A DNA stretch of 64,000 nt from Gossypium raimondii (GCF_025698545.1 NC_068571.1:49819733-49883732), one strand, 5' to 3'. Shown: positions 46,313 through 59,206, counted from the first letter of the stretch. Numbers and translations are program-made. The notes: generated from the letters alone by a model not told the origin.

Positions 46313-47073
46313 AGATGTTTTTGTACGTGTACATACACTCGCCAATATTATATAAATCCTAAAAGTTTAACATTTTCTTTTAAAAAAAATATCATAAATT
46401 GATACTAGGAAAAACTATGGGCGTTGAAATATTATTTAAAAATTAGACACCCTTCGGTCAAATTCGAATTATGCAACGAATACGAATGAAAATCGAGAAA
46501 ATTGAATACAAATATTTACATAAAAAAAATTTCTGAAGAGAATAAAATATTATAGAAAAAAAATTCACGAAAAATTGAAAAAACCGAAAGGGGAGTACAA
46601 GATGGAGAAACAAACAAACCCTGAATCCGAAATACAAAGTTTTTCCAAAATTCTCACAAAACCTCTCTTAATTTTGTTGTTGTTATTCTAAGCTATCTAG
46701 TATTACTAAAAGACCTATTTATAGGTTGAATTTCATATGAAAATATGACTAAAACATCCTTAGAATAATCAGAGTTAGACTGAAAAAATATAATAGAGTT
46801 TAACTAGGAGAAGAAACCCGGTTAAATGGGGAATACGTCGCCACGTTGTGACGTCACATTCGGCTCTTTAGGATGGCATGCATTGCTTCGTCGGGATGGC
46901 GGGTTCTTCTCTTCGGGGCATGGTGCGTCATGGGATCGGAACGTCAATTCTTCCTCATCTTGACGTCGATTCTATTTCAGCCGAAATGCAAGGCACTCCA
47001 CAAAGAGAGAATTAGTCTTTGATTCTTTGATTGATTGTTTGTTTACTATATAGTAAAAAAACAAATTGTTAAG
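46313..47073. other. VQ promoter region and unclassified repeat-like DNA
   Basis: No gene. About 46800-47000 is GC-richer, with several ACGTC and GACGTC words and a palindromic CCTATTTATAGG near 46710. It could be an eroded LTR on the minus strand, but ends were not found. Confidence 0.35.
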
Positions 47074-49459
47074 TTGTAACGACTCGATAGTTACGGGTAT
47101 CGAAAAGTGTATTTTCGGGTCTCCGTTTTCAAAAAATGGATTAATTAGATTTTGATTAGATGAATTTGCTTAATTTAAGAGTAATTAGGTGTAAGGACTA
47201 GATTGCATATGGGGAGAAAGTTAAATTATAGATTAAAGTGAATGGACTAAATAAGCAATTAAACCTCAAATTAACAAGTGTGTGGTATTGGTAATGACAT
47301 GTGTAACATTTAAATACATACATTTATAATAATTATTACTTACTTATTATTTAAGTAAATATTATTATATTATATTGTTATAATAATTAAAACATAAAAT
47401 AAATGAAAGAAAAGAATAGAAAAAGAAGAACAAAGTAGAACGAAACAGAGAAGAAAAAGGAAAAAATAGTGTTTTCAAGGGTTTAAAGTTTAATTGGTAA
47501 GTCAATTTAGTCCTTTTCTTATAATTTTATGTTTTAGAATCTTAGTATTAAATACTAAACCTATGTTAAAATTTTAGAAAATAATGAATTTTTAGATGTT
47601 GTTCATGTTGAATAATTTAAGTATTTTGGATTAAATTGATAGAACTTTAAGTTAGAAAATAAATTATAAGTTTTGGGTATTAGGGACTAACTTGTAAAAA
47701 TTCAAAATTTAGGGATTTGAGTAAAATTAGAGAGTTGAATTTAGTCTAAAGTGGAAATTGAATGAAAATATGAAATTAGTTTTGAAGAAATAAAGTTAGT
47801 CTAGGTTTAGGGACTAAATTGGAATTTAGACCAAAGTTGAATAAAAATTGAAATATTCAATGTGAAATTATATTGTATTGATGAATTTTAATTGTTTTGA
47901 TTTTCGTAGCTAACGCTATACCAGAAAATTCGACTAAGAAGGAAAATGATAAAGTCGACGAGGAGTAGCTCGGAAATTCTGGTTTGTATTTCTATAATTT
48001 GAATTTAATTATTAATTGTTGTATTTTGATTTAAATGTTTATGGTAAGTAAATAAGGAAAGTGTTAGCATTTTTGATATTGAATTGAATGTATGTGAAAT
48101 TGTGATTTATGTGATAATTGAGTATTGGATAATTATGGCATTAGAAAAGTGAATTGAAACCCTATTAATTGTATCGAGCTGAGTCGGATATAGATGGCAT
48201 GCCATAGGATTTGAAGAGTTCAGGGATACTTCGACTTTGAGTTGATGAGACATTGGGTGTCAAATTATTACTTCGGAAAATTTTGATGAGGTACTGTGTA
48301 CCAATTTACTTCGGCATGGCCGATGAGACACTAAGTCTCAACTTATTGCTTTGAATTATCCGATGAGGCACTGGGTGTCAAACTTGTGTGTTTTGGTTGG
48401 ATCCATGTATCCGTCCGAGTCCGTGTCAGGTTAATAGGGGTTATTGAATAAAATAGTGTTATGATTGACAGTGAGTGGTGATTTGAAATATGGCTAAAGA
48501 CACATGATTTGTGTATTTATGAATTGAATATGAATGAACAATAATGTTGTTCAAATGAATTGTGTTCATATTGTGAAAAGCTATCTGGGATAGGAAATGA
48601 TCCAAATTGAATGTGTTATAAATACCTTATTTATGAATTGAATAATTGTATGACTATAGTTATTGTATGTCATATTATTTTACTTTTAAGCATTCGGATT
48701 ATAGAAATACCACTGAGTTTATACTCAGCGTACGGTTTGTTTTCTGTGCGCAGGTTAGGTTAAAGTCAGATTGCTGATTCAGCATCCATCAACAATCCCG
48801 AACTCAAAACGTGGTGATGTATATTTCTTTTTGTGTCGGCATGTACCTAGGATGTCTTATGCTTGTCATTTTGGGAAGTGAATGTAAATGATGTTATAAG
48901 ATGATATTGGTTACTTATATACATGATTATACGTGTTAAGTTGAGGTTTAATATGGAATGTTTAACTTGATGCATAAGTGAGAGTGACATAGACAAATTT
49001 GGGTTAAAATTGGTATGAATTTAAAATTGGCTTAAATGGTGTTTTATTTTATTGTTTTGATAATATATGTGAAGTACCTATGATGATACATTGGTTAGGA
49101 AACTAGGATGATTGTTTTGACATGTTTTGAAGGTATTAAATTGTGTTTTAAAGTGATCGAACGATTGGTTTTTGAGTTGCTTGGGCTTATTTTGAGTCCG
49201 CACGACTAACACATGGGCGTGTGTCCATTGCACCTAGGAAAATTTTTGAAATTTTGCGAAAAATTCCTGGAGTACCCGATTTAGTTCTGATTTGTTTCTA
49301 ACACATATTTTGGGCCTCAATGGCTCATAAAAGAAACAATATGATTAAATTTATGATGTGTATGCTCGATGATTAAATAATATTCATATTTGATCTGAAA
49401 AGTTTGGTAATACTCCGTAACCCTGTTCTGGTGACGGATAAAGATTAGGGAGTGTTACA
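47074..49459. mobile_element. Solo LTR, Ty3/gypsy-type
   Basis: Begins (T)TGTAACGACTCGATAG, ends GGGAGTGTTACA, and is flanked by TTAAG on both sides (47069-47073 and 49460-49464). Length about 2.4 kb; no coding sequence, so a solo LTR. The ends carry the TGTAAC...GTTACA pair and the CCGTAACCCTG / GTGACGGATA phrases of a long-LTR gypsy family abundant in cotton (lineage assignment is inference). The surviving 5-base duplication argues against great age. Confidence 0.75.
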
Positions 49460-50141
49460 TTAAGGGTGGAGGAAAGGTCTCAAATTTTGCCGTTTGTGCA
49501 AATTGAAATGATAGATATTATATGATGTGTAAAAAGAATAGATTGATGAAGAAGAGGATGGTGGCGATGGCGATGGGGATGACTTAACAAATGTTTGCTT
49601 CAACGTGGTTAATGATTATGAATCATAACCACAAACTATTTTCCAAGCAATGAATGCAATGCATATACACAAATATACCCATAAACTATTTACTTAATCT
49701 CTCGATAAAGGGAAAACAGTTGATTAACAATTCATACTATGCTAAATATATTACTAACTTTTTATAATTTTTAGTTTTACAATTGTTTAAAATGAATCTA
49801 GATAAATAACTGTCTAAATTTAAATGAACTTTAATAATTAATTGTCTAGATTCATTCCAAATGTGTATTTTTTCATATTTCAAATTTTTATAATTTCTTA
49901 ATAATTATCAATATTTTTGTACTTTTTTTTATAGTTTTGCACTTGTCTAAAATGAATCTATACAAATATTTGTTGAGGATCATTCCAAAATGTGCATTAT
50001 TTTTAAAAATCATTATTATATTTTAATTTTATTTTTTTTTGTTGATGTGGCATGCTATGTGTCAACTTCTAGTGGAGCAATTGTTAATATTCAAACCGGT
50101 CGATGATGATTTTTATTAACGGAAGAGCCAATTGATTTTTA
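49460..50141. other. Gene-free spacer
   Basis: AT-rich; no gene recognised. Confidence 0.4.
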
Positions 50142-50654
50142 GGTTAAATTATGCTATTAATCCTTGTACTTTGTGTAAGTTGTGAATTTAATCCATACAC
50201 TTTAATTTGATCAATTTTAGTCTTTTTACTTTTCAAGTTAGTCACTTTTAGTCCTTGTTTTGAATTTTGAAAGTTCAATAATATCCATTTTCACTAAATC
50301 TTGCTACTAGTCATGTACAATGTGAAAAGTTGTAGATTTAATCCATGTTTACCAATTGGATCATGTCTCTATATTTTTCAAATTTTGAAATTTCAATCTT
50401 GCCGGCAAATGACAATTGTAAAATCTGTTAGCTGACTTTTTTTGTAAATAATATGTGAAAACAAGTTGACGTGGCATTACATATATGATAATATGTTTGT
50501 AGTTTCAGATTTTCGAAGTAGCATAATTTAAGTTCATGAAATTAGCATTGTTTGGTTAAGGCTAAAATTAAAAAAAAAGAGTATAAAGATTAAAAATGAC
50601 AAAATTAAAGTAAATGGACTAAATCCACAAGTTATACATAGTATAACATTTTCC
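50142..50654. mobile_element. Mutator-like MITE
   Basis: Left GGTTAAATTATGCTATTAATC and right reversed GGAAAATGTTATACTATGTA, with inner arms matching (GGATTTAGTCCATTTACTTTA against GAATTTAATCCATACACTTTA). No target duplication seen, so it is old. Confidence 0.6.
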
Positions 50655-50993
50655 ATAAAAGTTTAATTGATTTTTTATTTTTTACTATTACTTTTTATCC
50701 TTTAGCCTATAAAATTTTCTAAAATTTTTATAATATTTTGATAATTTCAAATGATTTTTAAAAAATTAACAAAAACTACCATTTTTTTTGTCACACATTG
50801 TCTACATCAATTGCAGTCCATATTATCAACTTCCCTCACATCACTTCTCCTCAACCAAAATCATTCTTCATCCTTCATTTTAAGCTACAAAATATTAAAC
50901 TCATTAGCGTTTAAACCCCTCACTCAATAACATATTTTTATGTATTAATTATATATTTATTCTGAGTATGATCCTGCTAATTTGAGCTATTTA
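50655..50993. other. AT-rich spacer
   Basis: Contains a CTACATCAATTGC phrase at about 50813 that also ends the tandem array at 53441, so the retroelement-like block after it may have inserted within that repeat. Confidence 0.4.
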
Positions 50994-52240
50994 TGATCTT
51001 TTATCTCATAGGGACTAAATTTGAGGAAAAAGCAAAATTAAGGGCCAAAAGCGTGAATTTAGAGATAAAATGGGTCAATGTGCGACACAAGGAAAAGTTG
51101 GTGCCAAAAGTGCAAGCATGGAGGACACAAGGGTTGAAATGCAAAAATAAGAGATTTTATTCTATTAAACTTTATTTTAATTATATTAGGATAATTAATA
51201 TTGAGATAATTATTAAGGATTATTTTTAGGATTTTATTTTATTTATCTTTATTTATCTTCAATTAAATGTATTTATCTTTTAGGAATTTAAGTAGGATTA
51301 GACTATCTCCCCTAGCACTATAAATAGGGGGTGAAGTGACTCAAAAGATATGGATCTTTTTCTGTAAACACACTCTCTCCCAAAAGTCTAGGCTTTTGTT
51401 CTTCTCATATTTCCTTTTAATAAAATATTTATTTTTATTATATTTATTTTCTTTTCCACCACAACCATGAGCCACTAAACCCATCTAGTCGAAGGTTGTC
51501 GATATTCCCCAAAAAGGGTTCTTGAGGCTTAGAATTCGTACTTAGCCTTCTCAATGAGTATTCATCGTTTCTCCACACTACAGGGCTGACGCTTCCGTCC
51601 ATGTCCGTTAAGAAGTAAGATTTTCAACGTATGCAAAGGCGGCTGCTTTGTATGTTTTGGGAAGGTTGCACAGTCGGTTCGTTAGCTTACTGTGTCAGAG
51701 GTTGGTGAGCTCAAGAGACAAAATGGCGTGGGATTCGCCATTGAGAAGCGTTGATTTAGCATAAGACGATCCCACAGAAGTGATTGTTGGCTAGAGTCAG
51801 GTTCCACCAAATCGTAAGTCTAAATCCTTGGAGTTGGTGGTTGTAGGCATCCTCTTCCACTATAACTGGCTTATTCAGTTTGGGAAGGATCATCTAAAAG
51901 CCGAGGATTGAACCTAAGGCGGAACGAGACAACTGGAGGCTGGAATCTCCCATAATAATTTCCTTTCTCTTAACTCTATTTTTAATTTCTCTAATTTTCG
52001 ATTCAATATTCTTAAATTTGTTTTTATTTTATTTTTCGTTTTCAGATCCAAATATTTAATTTTGTTATTTTATTTTTTCAATAACCCAAGTTTTCTTGGG
52101 CAAGATTCTACCTGGAATTTCACGGAATAAGATATTTTGCAAGTCTAGTCCTTGAGGATTTGACCCTACTTCCCTTTTACTATTCTTTTTCATTATTTAT
52201 TAGGGATAGGATATTTTTTGTGCTTTCAACGACCGCATCA
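50994..52240 (+). mobile_element. LTR/leader-like retrotransposon fossil
   Basis: Non-coding block of about 1.25 kb with a TATA-like CTATAAATAGGGG at about 51321, followed by a pyrimidine-rich leader and a GC-richer region, ending GACCGCATCA. The order promoter, leader, low-coding body is that of an LTR or LTR plus untranslated leader. No genes of an internal region and no certain target duplication. Lineage uncertain (Athila-like is a guess). The left edge is approximate. Confidence 0.45.
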
Positions 52241-53443
52241 ATTTTTAAATTTTTAATAATATTTATTTATTTTAGATTTTTATAATTATTTCATATTTTT
52301 CATAATTTACTAATAATGTTTTATAATATTTATAAATTCAATACCTTTTATACAATTTCTATCTTATTTTTTTCCACATTTTTATAATCTATTAATAAAT
52401 TTTATAATATATAATATATTTTTATAAAATTTTCCTAAATATTTATAAATTTTAGTATCATTTAATGATTTTTATAGTTTTTAAACTTTTATAATATTCT
52501 AATAATTTTCTCTTAAATAAATAAAAAATTAATTAAATTATTGTAAAATAATTAAACCATTAACGCCAATATTTTTTGATGTCAAGTGTCATGTCAACAA
52601 TATGAAATGCCATGTCAACTATCACTCCATCATTTTTCCACATTGGCTACTACATCAATTTTAATTTTTAATAATATTTATTTATTTTAGATTTTATAAT
52701 TATTTCATATTTTTCATAATTTACTAATATTATTTTATAATATTTATAGATTCAATACCTTTTATACATTTTCTATATTTTTATTTTTCCACATTTTATA
52801 ATCTATTAATATATTTTTATAAAATTTTCCTAAATATTTATAATTTTTAGTATCATTTAATGATTTTTATAGTTTTTAAACTTTTATAATATTCTAATAA
52901 ATTTCTCTTAAATAAATAAAAATCAATTAAATTATTGTAAAATAATTAAATCATTAATGCCAATATTTTTTATGTCAAATGTCATGTCAACAATGTGAAA
53001 TGACATGTCAACTATCACACCATCATTTTTCCACATTGGCTACTACATCAATTTTAAATTTTTAATAATATTTATTTATTTTAGATTTTTATAATTATTT
53101 CATATTTTCCATAATTTACTAATAATATTTTATAATATTTATAAATTCAATACCTTTTTATACATTTTCTATATTTTATTTTTTCCATATTTTTATAATC
53201 TATTAATACATTTTATAATATATAATATATTTTTATAAAATTTTCCTAAATATTTATAATTTTTAGTATCATTTAATGATTTTTATAGTTTTTAAACTTT
53301 TATAATATTCTAATAATTTTCTCTTAAATAAATAAAAAATTAATTAAATTATTGTAAAATAAATACACCATTAACGCCAATATTTTTTGATGTGAAATGT
53401 CATGTCAACTATCACACCATCATTTTTCCACATTGGCTACTAC
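52237..53443. repeat. Three tandem copies of an approximately 400-base AT-rich unit
   Basis: Copies begin at 52237, 52654 and 53047 (periods about 417, 393 and 397), each starting ATCAATTTT and ending CACATTGGCTACTACATCA in the complete junctions. Similarity is high through the whole unit with small indels. The left edge coincides with the end of the LTR-like block. No coding sequence. Confidence 0.88.
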
Positions 53444-53915
53444 ATCAATTGCTACGTCATCACTTAATGACTTGTCAAGAATGAAATTTCAATGAAAAAT
53501 TATATTTCAAAGGCTCAACTGATTGCTAACTTTCAATTAGAGCTTAAGTGGTTTTTTTACTACATTATGAGGGCCTTTTTGACATTTAACCCTACGATAT
53601 GAAAAATAATATGAACATAATACAAATATAACACCGTTTTAAATTTTATATGAATTATTATCATTGATTTACGTGACACTCATGCTGCGGGTGAAAAATT
53701 TGTATAAAATAAACACAATTAAATCTGAATCCAAAAAATCTTATTAAATCACCCAACTTAATCATTTATTTCTTTTAAGATTTCTTTAATTATTTAATTT
53801 AAAAGAATAAGACGCATACACATTACAAACATAACAAACTGACATATGTCTCTTACAATATATGTGCCAATCTTTCAACACCAACTCATCATCATCCTTG
53901 GAGATCAAAGTTTGT
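53444..53915. other. 3' flank of the SKA2-like gene
   Basis: About 53545-53618 looks like a single MITE arm (reversed: GGGTTAAATGTCAAAAAGG). Otherwise the 3' flank of the minus-strand gene. Confidence 0.4.
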
Positions 53916-56095
53916 TCAGTTGCTTTGAACAATGGCTGAGAAAAGTAATTTGTTGATATCCTCAGGCTCTGATTCCTGCATTTGATCTCCTGAACCAACA
54001 GTGTAAAAAGTGTTTTAAATAAAACCATTGATGCAGATGTATCAATTGCTTGAACACCTGCAAAACCATTTTCTTATCAAAGCAAGAGTGCAACTCAAAA
54101 TTATTCCCACATTGGGTTAGGTTCAGGAAACTTAACCAACTCCTAACAACAGATAAAAATTTAAGCTCCAGCTATGACAAGGAATAAACCTTTGGCCTGA
54201 AATCTTAATCTGTAAGTATTCTAAGAACAGAGATGTAATCAAACTAGCTCATGGAATTCCATACATGCTATTAATCATTAGCAAAAATATGTTTATAAGC
54301 AAGTATTGGGACAACAGAAAATACTATAATAAGCGAAAAAGTCACTGCATTTGAATCTTTTAGATCCGAGTAAATCTGTACCATCTGGATGCAGGATGCC
54401 AAATCTTAAAGGGCGCTTAGCTGAAGTCAAAATTGAGAATGCAAGTGTTCACTCAGGACAGTTTCAAAGCACCAACAAACTGAACCAATGATATATTCGT
54501 ATATTGTTTTATATACCCTGCCTTTTTCCCTAATGAAAGAACATTTCCGATGGTATCTGCCATTATTGGGTAAAGCAAAGCAACAAACATACCTATTCTT
54601 GATCTGACTTGATCTGTCCACTCATCAATGATCTGCATGATGCAAAATATCAAACTGGTGAAAAAACTTTCTTCCAATTACGGTTCAAGTGTGCAAGAAT
54701 TCAGATATGAAGAGCTTAACACACCGACAAGATACAATTCATGTAGGCTTTATCAAGAAAATTGAAACTACCCATGGAACATCTAAGCATGGGTGTTTAA
54801 TGTTAAGCATTAGTTTAATCTTGGTTGCTTGCTGGCAAGTGGTGCAACCACTTTAGACACCACTTGGAAAATAGGCAACCCTTAACAACAGGTGCATTAA
54901 TCATTAGCAATGGAATTGAAAAGCAGGGAAACCTGGTTGAAATTGGTGAGTGCCAGATCATCAGAATCACTGGTGAGGGACGTGCCTGTTGATGCTTGCA
55001 TACGGTGGAGTAAATTTCTGTTCCCAACCAGAATTGTTCTAGCCTTATCAATCAAATCCTGAAAAATGATATCAATAATTAAACAAAGCTCAATTTACAA
55101 TATAAACATGCTCTCGTCGGGGAGAGCATAAGTCAGCTAGAACCGATTAATCGACCTATTCGGTTAGCTCGACCCATGCAGAAAATTAAGTACTGAAAAT
55201 TTAAGTTCTGAATTTAAGTTATAAAATTGTTTGATATATTACTTAAATTTAATTAATGAATATAATTAGATTATTTGCTAAATATATATTTTAAATTATA
55301 AAAGAATACATTCTACCTTTTATCCTTAATTTTTAAACATCTCAACTTTTTCGAAACAAAATCAAATTTTAGCAGTAAAGTTTTTATAGGATAATAAAAT
55401 ATTAAAATAAATAAAATAAAACTAATTAATTGAAAATATTATACCTTAAGCTTATCTACTTATTATTTTCTACAACTTTTTATAGAAAAAATTCTATCAA
55501 ATTGTTTTATTTTAGATTATGATGTGTAAAAAATTAAATATTAATTCTCAGTTTATTTTGTCAATCAAACAAGGCCTAGGATGGTTTTAATTGCTCAGTT
55601 ATTTGTTATTAAAATTAGTAACCAATTGAATCAACCGAGTTAAATGCCTACCTCTCAACTTCAAAACTCTGAGATTCCTTAGATTAGAAGAAAAAAAAAT
55701 AAAACCTGTTTGGCCGATAAGAGCTCACGGCACTGCTCGGTCAAGCTCGATAATTCTTCCTGGATCTTCTTTATTCGAGACACCAACTTCATAGGGTTCG
55801 CCTGCAATCAACACTCAATAAAGCTTCAATTGAGTTAAAAAGAAAAAAGAATTATTGTCTTCTATTAGTTACCCTATATAATGCAAAACCAAGAGATATG
55901 GAAATGAAAGTTAAGGAAATTGGGGATTACATTATCAGGATAAATTTGTTGAAACTCCTTCTCGAGCCTGTACTGAACGACGAGAAGATCATGGTTTGCT
56001 TTGGTGAACAAATTCACCAAATTATCAGCTGCTTGATGATGGCTTTTCTCCTCATTGTTCCGATTATTATGACCCATCCTTTCTCCCCCTTTCAC
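53916..56095 (-). CDS. SKA2-like spindle and kinetochore-associated protein
   Basis: Five exons on the minus strand: 56095-55931, 55801-55706, 55058-54933, 54632-54593 and 53989-53916; joined in phase they give 166 residues. The core NLVNLFTKANHDLLVVQYRL, EFQQIYPD and NPMKLVSRIKKIQEELSSL matches SKA2 (FAM33A), a small helical coiled-coil protein that pairs with SKA1/SKA3 at kinetochores to couple chromosomes to spindle microtubules. The C-terminus is acidic and ends INKLLFSAIVQSN. Plant counterparts are annotated as spindle/kinetochore-associated (At2g24970, from memory). An alternative start is Met7 (56077). No single long frame exists, so the gene is visible only by splicing. Intron 2 carries a repeat. 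Confidence 0.8.
55135..55640. repeat. Repeat-like insertion in SKA2 intron 2
   Basis: An AT-rich block bounded by TAGAACCGATTAATCGACC at the left and CAATTGAATCAACCGAGTTA at the right, the vocabulary of common plant non-autonomous DNA repeats. It explains why this intron (647 bases) is longer than its neighbours. Ends and class are uncertain. Confidence 0.4.
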
Positions 56096-56761
56096 AATCG
56101 CATCCCAATTAGGGTTTTCTTCTTTTTGAATTTAAGATATGCAAATTTGCCGCCTGCCAGTGACAATGCTTATTTCTTTTTAATTTTTATCTTTCAATCT
56201 ACGCGCCATGAAGTGCGTGGATAAATTAAGTAATTAACCAATGTTAACTTTCACGACTGAATTACATAAAAGTGCCAGTTTTTTAAAATATTTATTGGAT
56301 TGGATCAGTTTTTGAAAAATGATGGAACAATGTTAAAATAAAGAAAAAAATTTCAGCTCGAAGCATTTTCAGTGTATTGGCAGAAAAAATTTCCAGTTGA
56401 AAGTGTCTTTTGCCACATCAGTTGAACACGCTTTTAGTTGGAAACGTTTTCTCTCAACAACTATTTTTTCCAACGACTAATTAAGTAACTGTTGGAGAAC
56501 AATGGCTACCCACTAACTGTTGGAACCGACGGCTCCCACCCACCCAACGGTCAGTTTTTAATTTCTATATAAACCCCCATTTTATTTTTTTCAATTCAAT
56601 CTCAACTCTCTCACACATTCTCGAATTTCTCTCAATTCCCTCTTAAATTCTCAATCAAATTTTATTTCTCTCTCAACTCTCCTTTTCTATTAAAATTGTC
56701 TTAAGATTTTCGTAAATTATTTTCTCTATTACATTTTATTTCGTGTTTTTAAAAATTAACA
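56096..56761. other. Upstream of SKA2; repeat-like promoter region
   Basis: Presumed SKA2 promoter close to 56096. From about 56340 onward, GAAGCATTTTC / GAAAGTGTC / GAAACGTTTTC words and a TATATAAACCCCC at about 56567 lead into the fragment at 56762. Confidence 0.4.
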
Positions 56762-56821
56762 ATGACACAATCTTTAATCCGTTATGACAAACACATTTCG
56801 TCAATCAATTACAAATGGTAA
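56762..56821 (+). pseudogene. N-terminal scrap of a plant mobile domain (PMD) transposon gene
   Basis: ATG followed by TQSLIRYDKHISSINYKW and a stop. It resembles the start of aminotransferase-like plant mobile domain proteins carried by some plant DNA transposons (form: SLIRFDDKHIS). The upstream stretch has a TATA box and a CTCTC-rich leader (56580-56700) in the right place for its promoter. Only 19 residues, so the call is tentative. Confidence 0.4.
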
Positions 56822-58039
56822 GAATTTTTTATTATATTTAATGTAATTTGATTTAAATCAATTGCAAATCTTATCAACTTTAACCTCCCTAAAAAACTGA
56901 TCAAAACTCAGTTGCATTCAAAAAATTGAAAAATTTACAAACTAAAATTTAATCAAATCAAGTAGCTCGAGTTTTGATTATGAATCGAATTGAATTTTAC
57001 AATTGAATAATTCAAATATACGATTGGTGTAAATACGATGCTTATAAATTTTGAATTAAATAGTTATTAACTTTACATCTCAAAATTATTAAAAAAACTA
57101 AAGAATATATAATAAACTTAAAAATATAAAAAAACTCAAAATCCTATAAATCCCTAAACATAAAACTCTAAAACCCACAAAACCCTAACCTTACTTAAAA
57201 ACAAAACCTAACCCTAAAAAAAATATTTCTAGCGAGAAATGTTTTTGTTATTTCGATTTAATCTCATATTTTTCAAAAACATAACCTAATCCAGTAATAT
57301 TAAAAAAAGAAGAAGTATTTTTCAAAATTCAGTCTAACTTGCACCTTATTTCATTTCACAAGTATTTTTTTAAAAAGAAAGGATAAAAAGCCTAACTACA
57401 TTAAAATAATTGCTTAAAGAAATACAAATCAAATAAAAACGACACGAAACCTTTTATATATAATATATAGGTGGTTGGGTACAAAATATAGGTTAAATCA
57501 AATAAATCAAGAAAATTGGATCTAATAAATTGAAATAATTCATTTTTGTTTATATTTATTTTGTTATTCAGCTTAAAAATTTATTTTATCGATTTTCAAT
57601 TTATGATATTTAAATTGAATAATTCGATAAAATTATCGTAGTATTCAATTACTCATATATAAATAAACTCAAATATAAAATAACTCAATTAATTAATTAA
57701 TTAAAATATAAATTTAAATAGTTAAATATAAAAAATTGATTAATTTCAATAACTAACCTAACTTAAGTAAAATATAAAATTAAATACTTAAATATAAAAT
57801 AATACAACCCAACCCAATTAACTAATTAATTTAATCTAGATATAAAATTTCGATAAATAGTAAAAATATATTATTTCTTAAATGTTTTACAATGATAATT
57901 CTTCTTTTCTTTTCTTTTCTTTTATTAGCTTATTAATTTAATAAAAGTACAAATTATTAGTTTAATAAAAGTATAAAGAGTAACTTTTAAATTTGTAAAT
58001 ATTATAGAAACTTATCGTATATTTTAACCAAAAATAATA
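56822..58039. other. Gene-free AT-rich stretch
   Basis: No gene. About 56870-57060 and 57460-57860 share TCGAGTT / GATTCG / AATCGAAT words with the repeat at 33086-33640. A CTTTT microsatellite lies near 57905. A few CCCTAA words near 57180-57215 are not a telomere array. Confidence 0.4.
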
Positions 58040-58488
58040 CGTAAACTACAAGGTCACTTTAAAATAAAATTTGTCTTATTTTGGTCGCTCTAAAATTGTT
58101 TCCTAAATTAGTCACTCGATTAAGATAATTGTTTGAATTAATTACTACCGTTAATAATTTTGTTAATCCACTAATAGATTGAAGATGTTAAATGGTGATT
58201 GTGGTTGTTGGGCAGTGACGAGGATATTGACAAAGAGAGAATAGAAAAAAATAAAGAGATAAGAAATAATTCATCAAATTGCAAATAAACAAAAAAAAGT
58301 TTTTTGACTAATTATAGAGAGGTTCCTAACTTCAATCAATTAAAAGTAAAAAAAAAAAAACCACGTTAGCAATCTATTAGTGGATTAACGAAAAATTTAA
58401 TGACAATGACTAGTCCAAATAGTTATCTTAATTAAAATGACTAAATTGAAGAAAAATAATTTACGGTGACTATGAATGTAGTTTAACC
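58040..58488. mobile_element. Mutator-like MITE, family 3 (related to the Pack-MULE ends)
   Basis: Left CGTAAACTACAAGGTCACTTT, right reversed GGTTAAACTACATTCATAGTC, with arms of about 150 bases including CCACTAATAGATTG on both sides. Flanking 9-mers AAAATAATA and AAACTAGTA match at 7 of 9. The arms resemble those of the element at 27624-29585 (GTCAC then TTTTGGTCGCTCTAAA). Confidence 0.7.
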
Positions 58489-58594
58489 AAACTAGTAAAC
58501 ATGGTTAAATAGCGGCCATTATAATTATATTTCAGTCATCCTCGACCATTCTAAAGACGTGGCAGAACCATAATATACTCTTAATTTAAATTTT

Positions 58595-59069
58595 GGGTAA
58601 ATTATCAAAATTCTCACTTTTGTTTACCTTAAGTTACATTTTAGTCATTTATGTTTGAAATGTTATATTCTAGTCACTTATGTTATCGCATTGTAACATT
58701 TTAGTCATTGAGCTATTAATCGTAGAAGGGTGGAAAATATAGAAAAACCACGTTAAAATAAATAGAGAAGGGAGAAGCAGAAGAAAATGGAAAATAAAGA
58801 AAAAAAAAGAAAGTTAAAAGAACATAAAATAAAAAAAATTAAATTGCTCAAAACGAAAAAATATGGGGACCAATTATCTAAATTAACCTAATTTTTTTAT
58901 TGAAATGATAATTTAACGTGCCACACCAGCTTATCATTAACAACAATTAACGGTTCGGTGACTAAAATGTTATAAGGCGATAACGTAAATGACTAAAACG
59001 TAACATTTTAAACATAAGTGACTAAAATGTCCTAAGGTGAAAAAAAGTGACAATTTTGGTAGTTCACCC
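58595..59069. mobile_element. Mutator-like MITE, family 2, in the ERH promoter
   Basis: Left GGGTAAATTATCAAAATTCTC, right reversed GGGTGAACTACCAAAATTGTC. Flanking 9-mers TTAAATTTT (58586-58594) and TTTAATTTT (59070-59078) match at 8 of 9. The interior aligns with 23500-24060 (GTTAAAAGAACATAAAA, ATTGCTCAAAACGAAAA). It ends 137 bases before the ERH start codon. Confidence 0.85.
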
Positions 59070-59206
59070 TTTAATTTTGTTTTTGTTTGTTTGTTATTTT
59101 GTGTCTTTCTGATATTCGGTTTTCCGAGACTTCCATCTTTGGTTAGTTCAACGGTAGCAGCACATTCTCTTACATTCTTCTTTCGGTTCCACTCCAACAA
59201 CCAGAC

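Noticed and set aside
46252-46338. N-terminal extension of the VQ protein
   Set aside because: Contains the TATA box of the gene, so it is promoter and leader, not coding.
57175-57225. Telomere-like CCCTAA words
   Set aside because: Only a few imperfect, irregularly spaced copies in an A/C-rich stretch; not a telomeric array.
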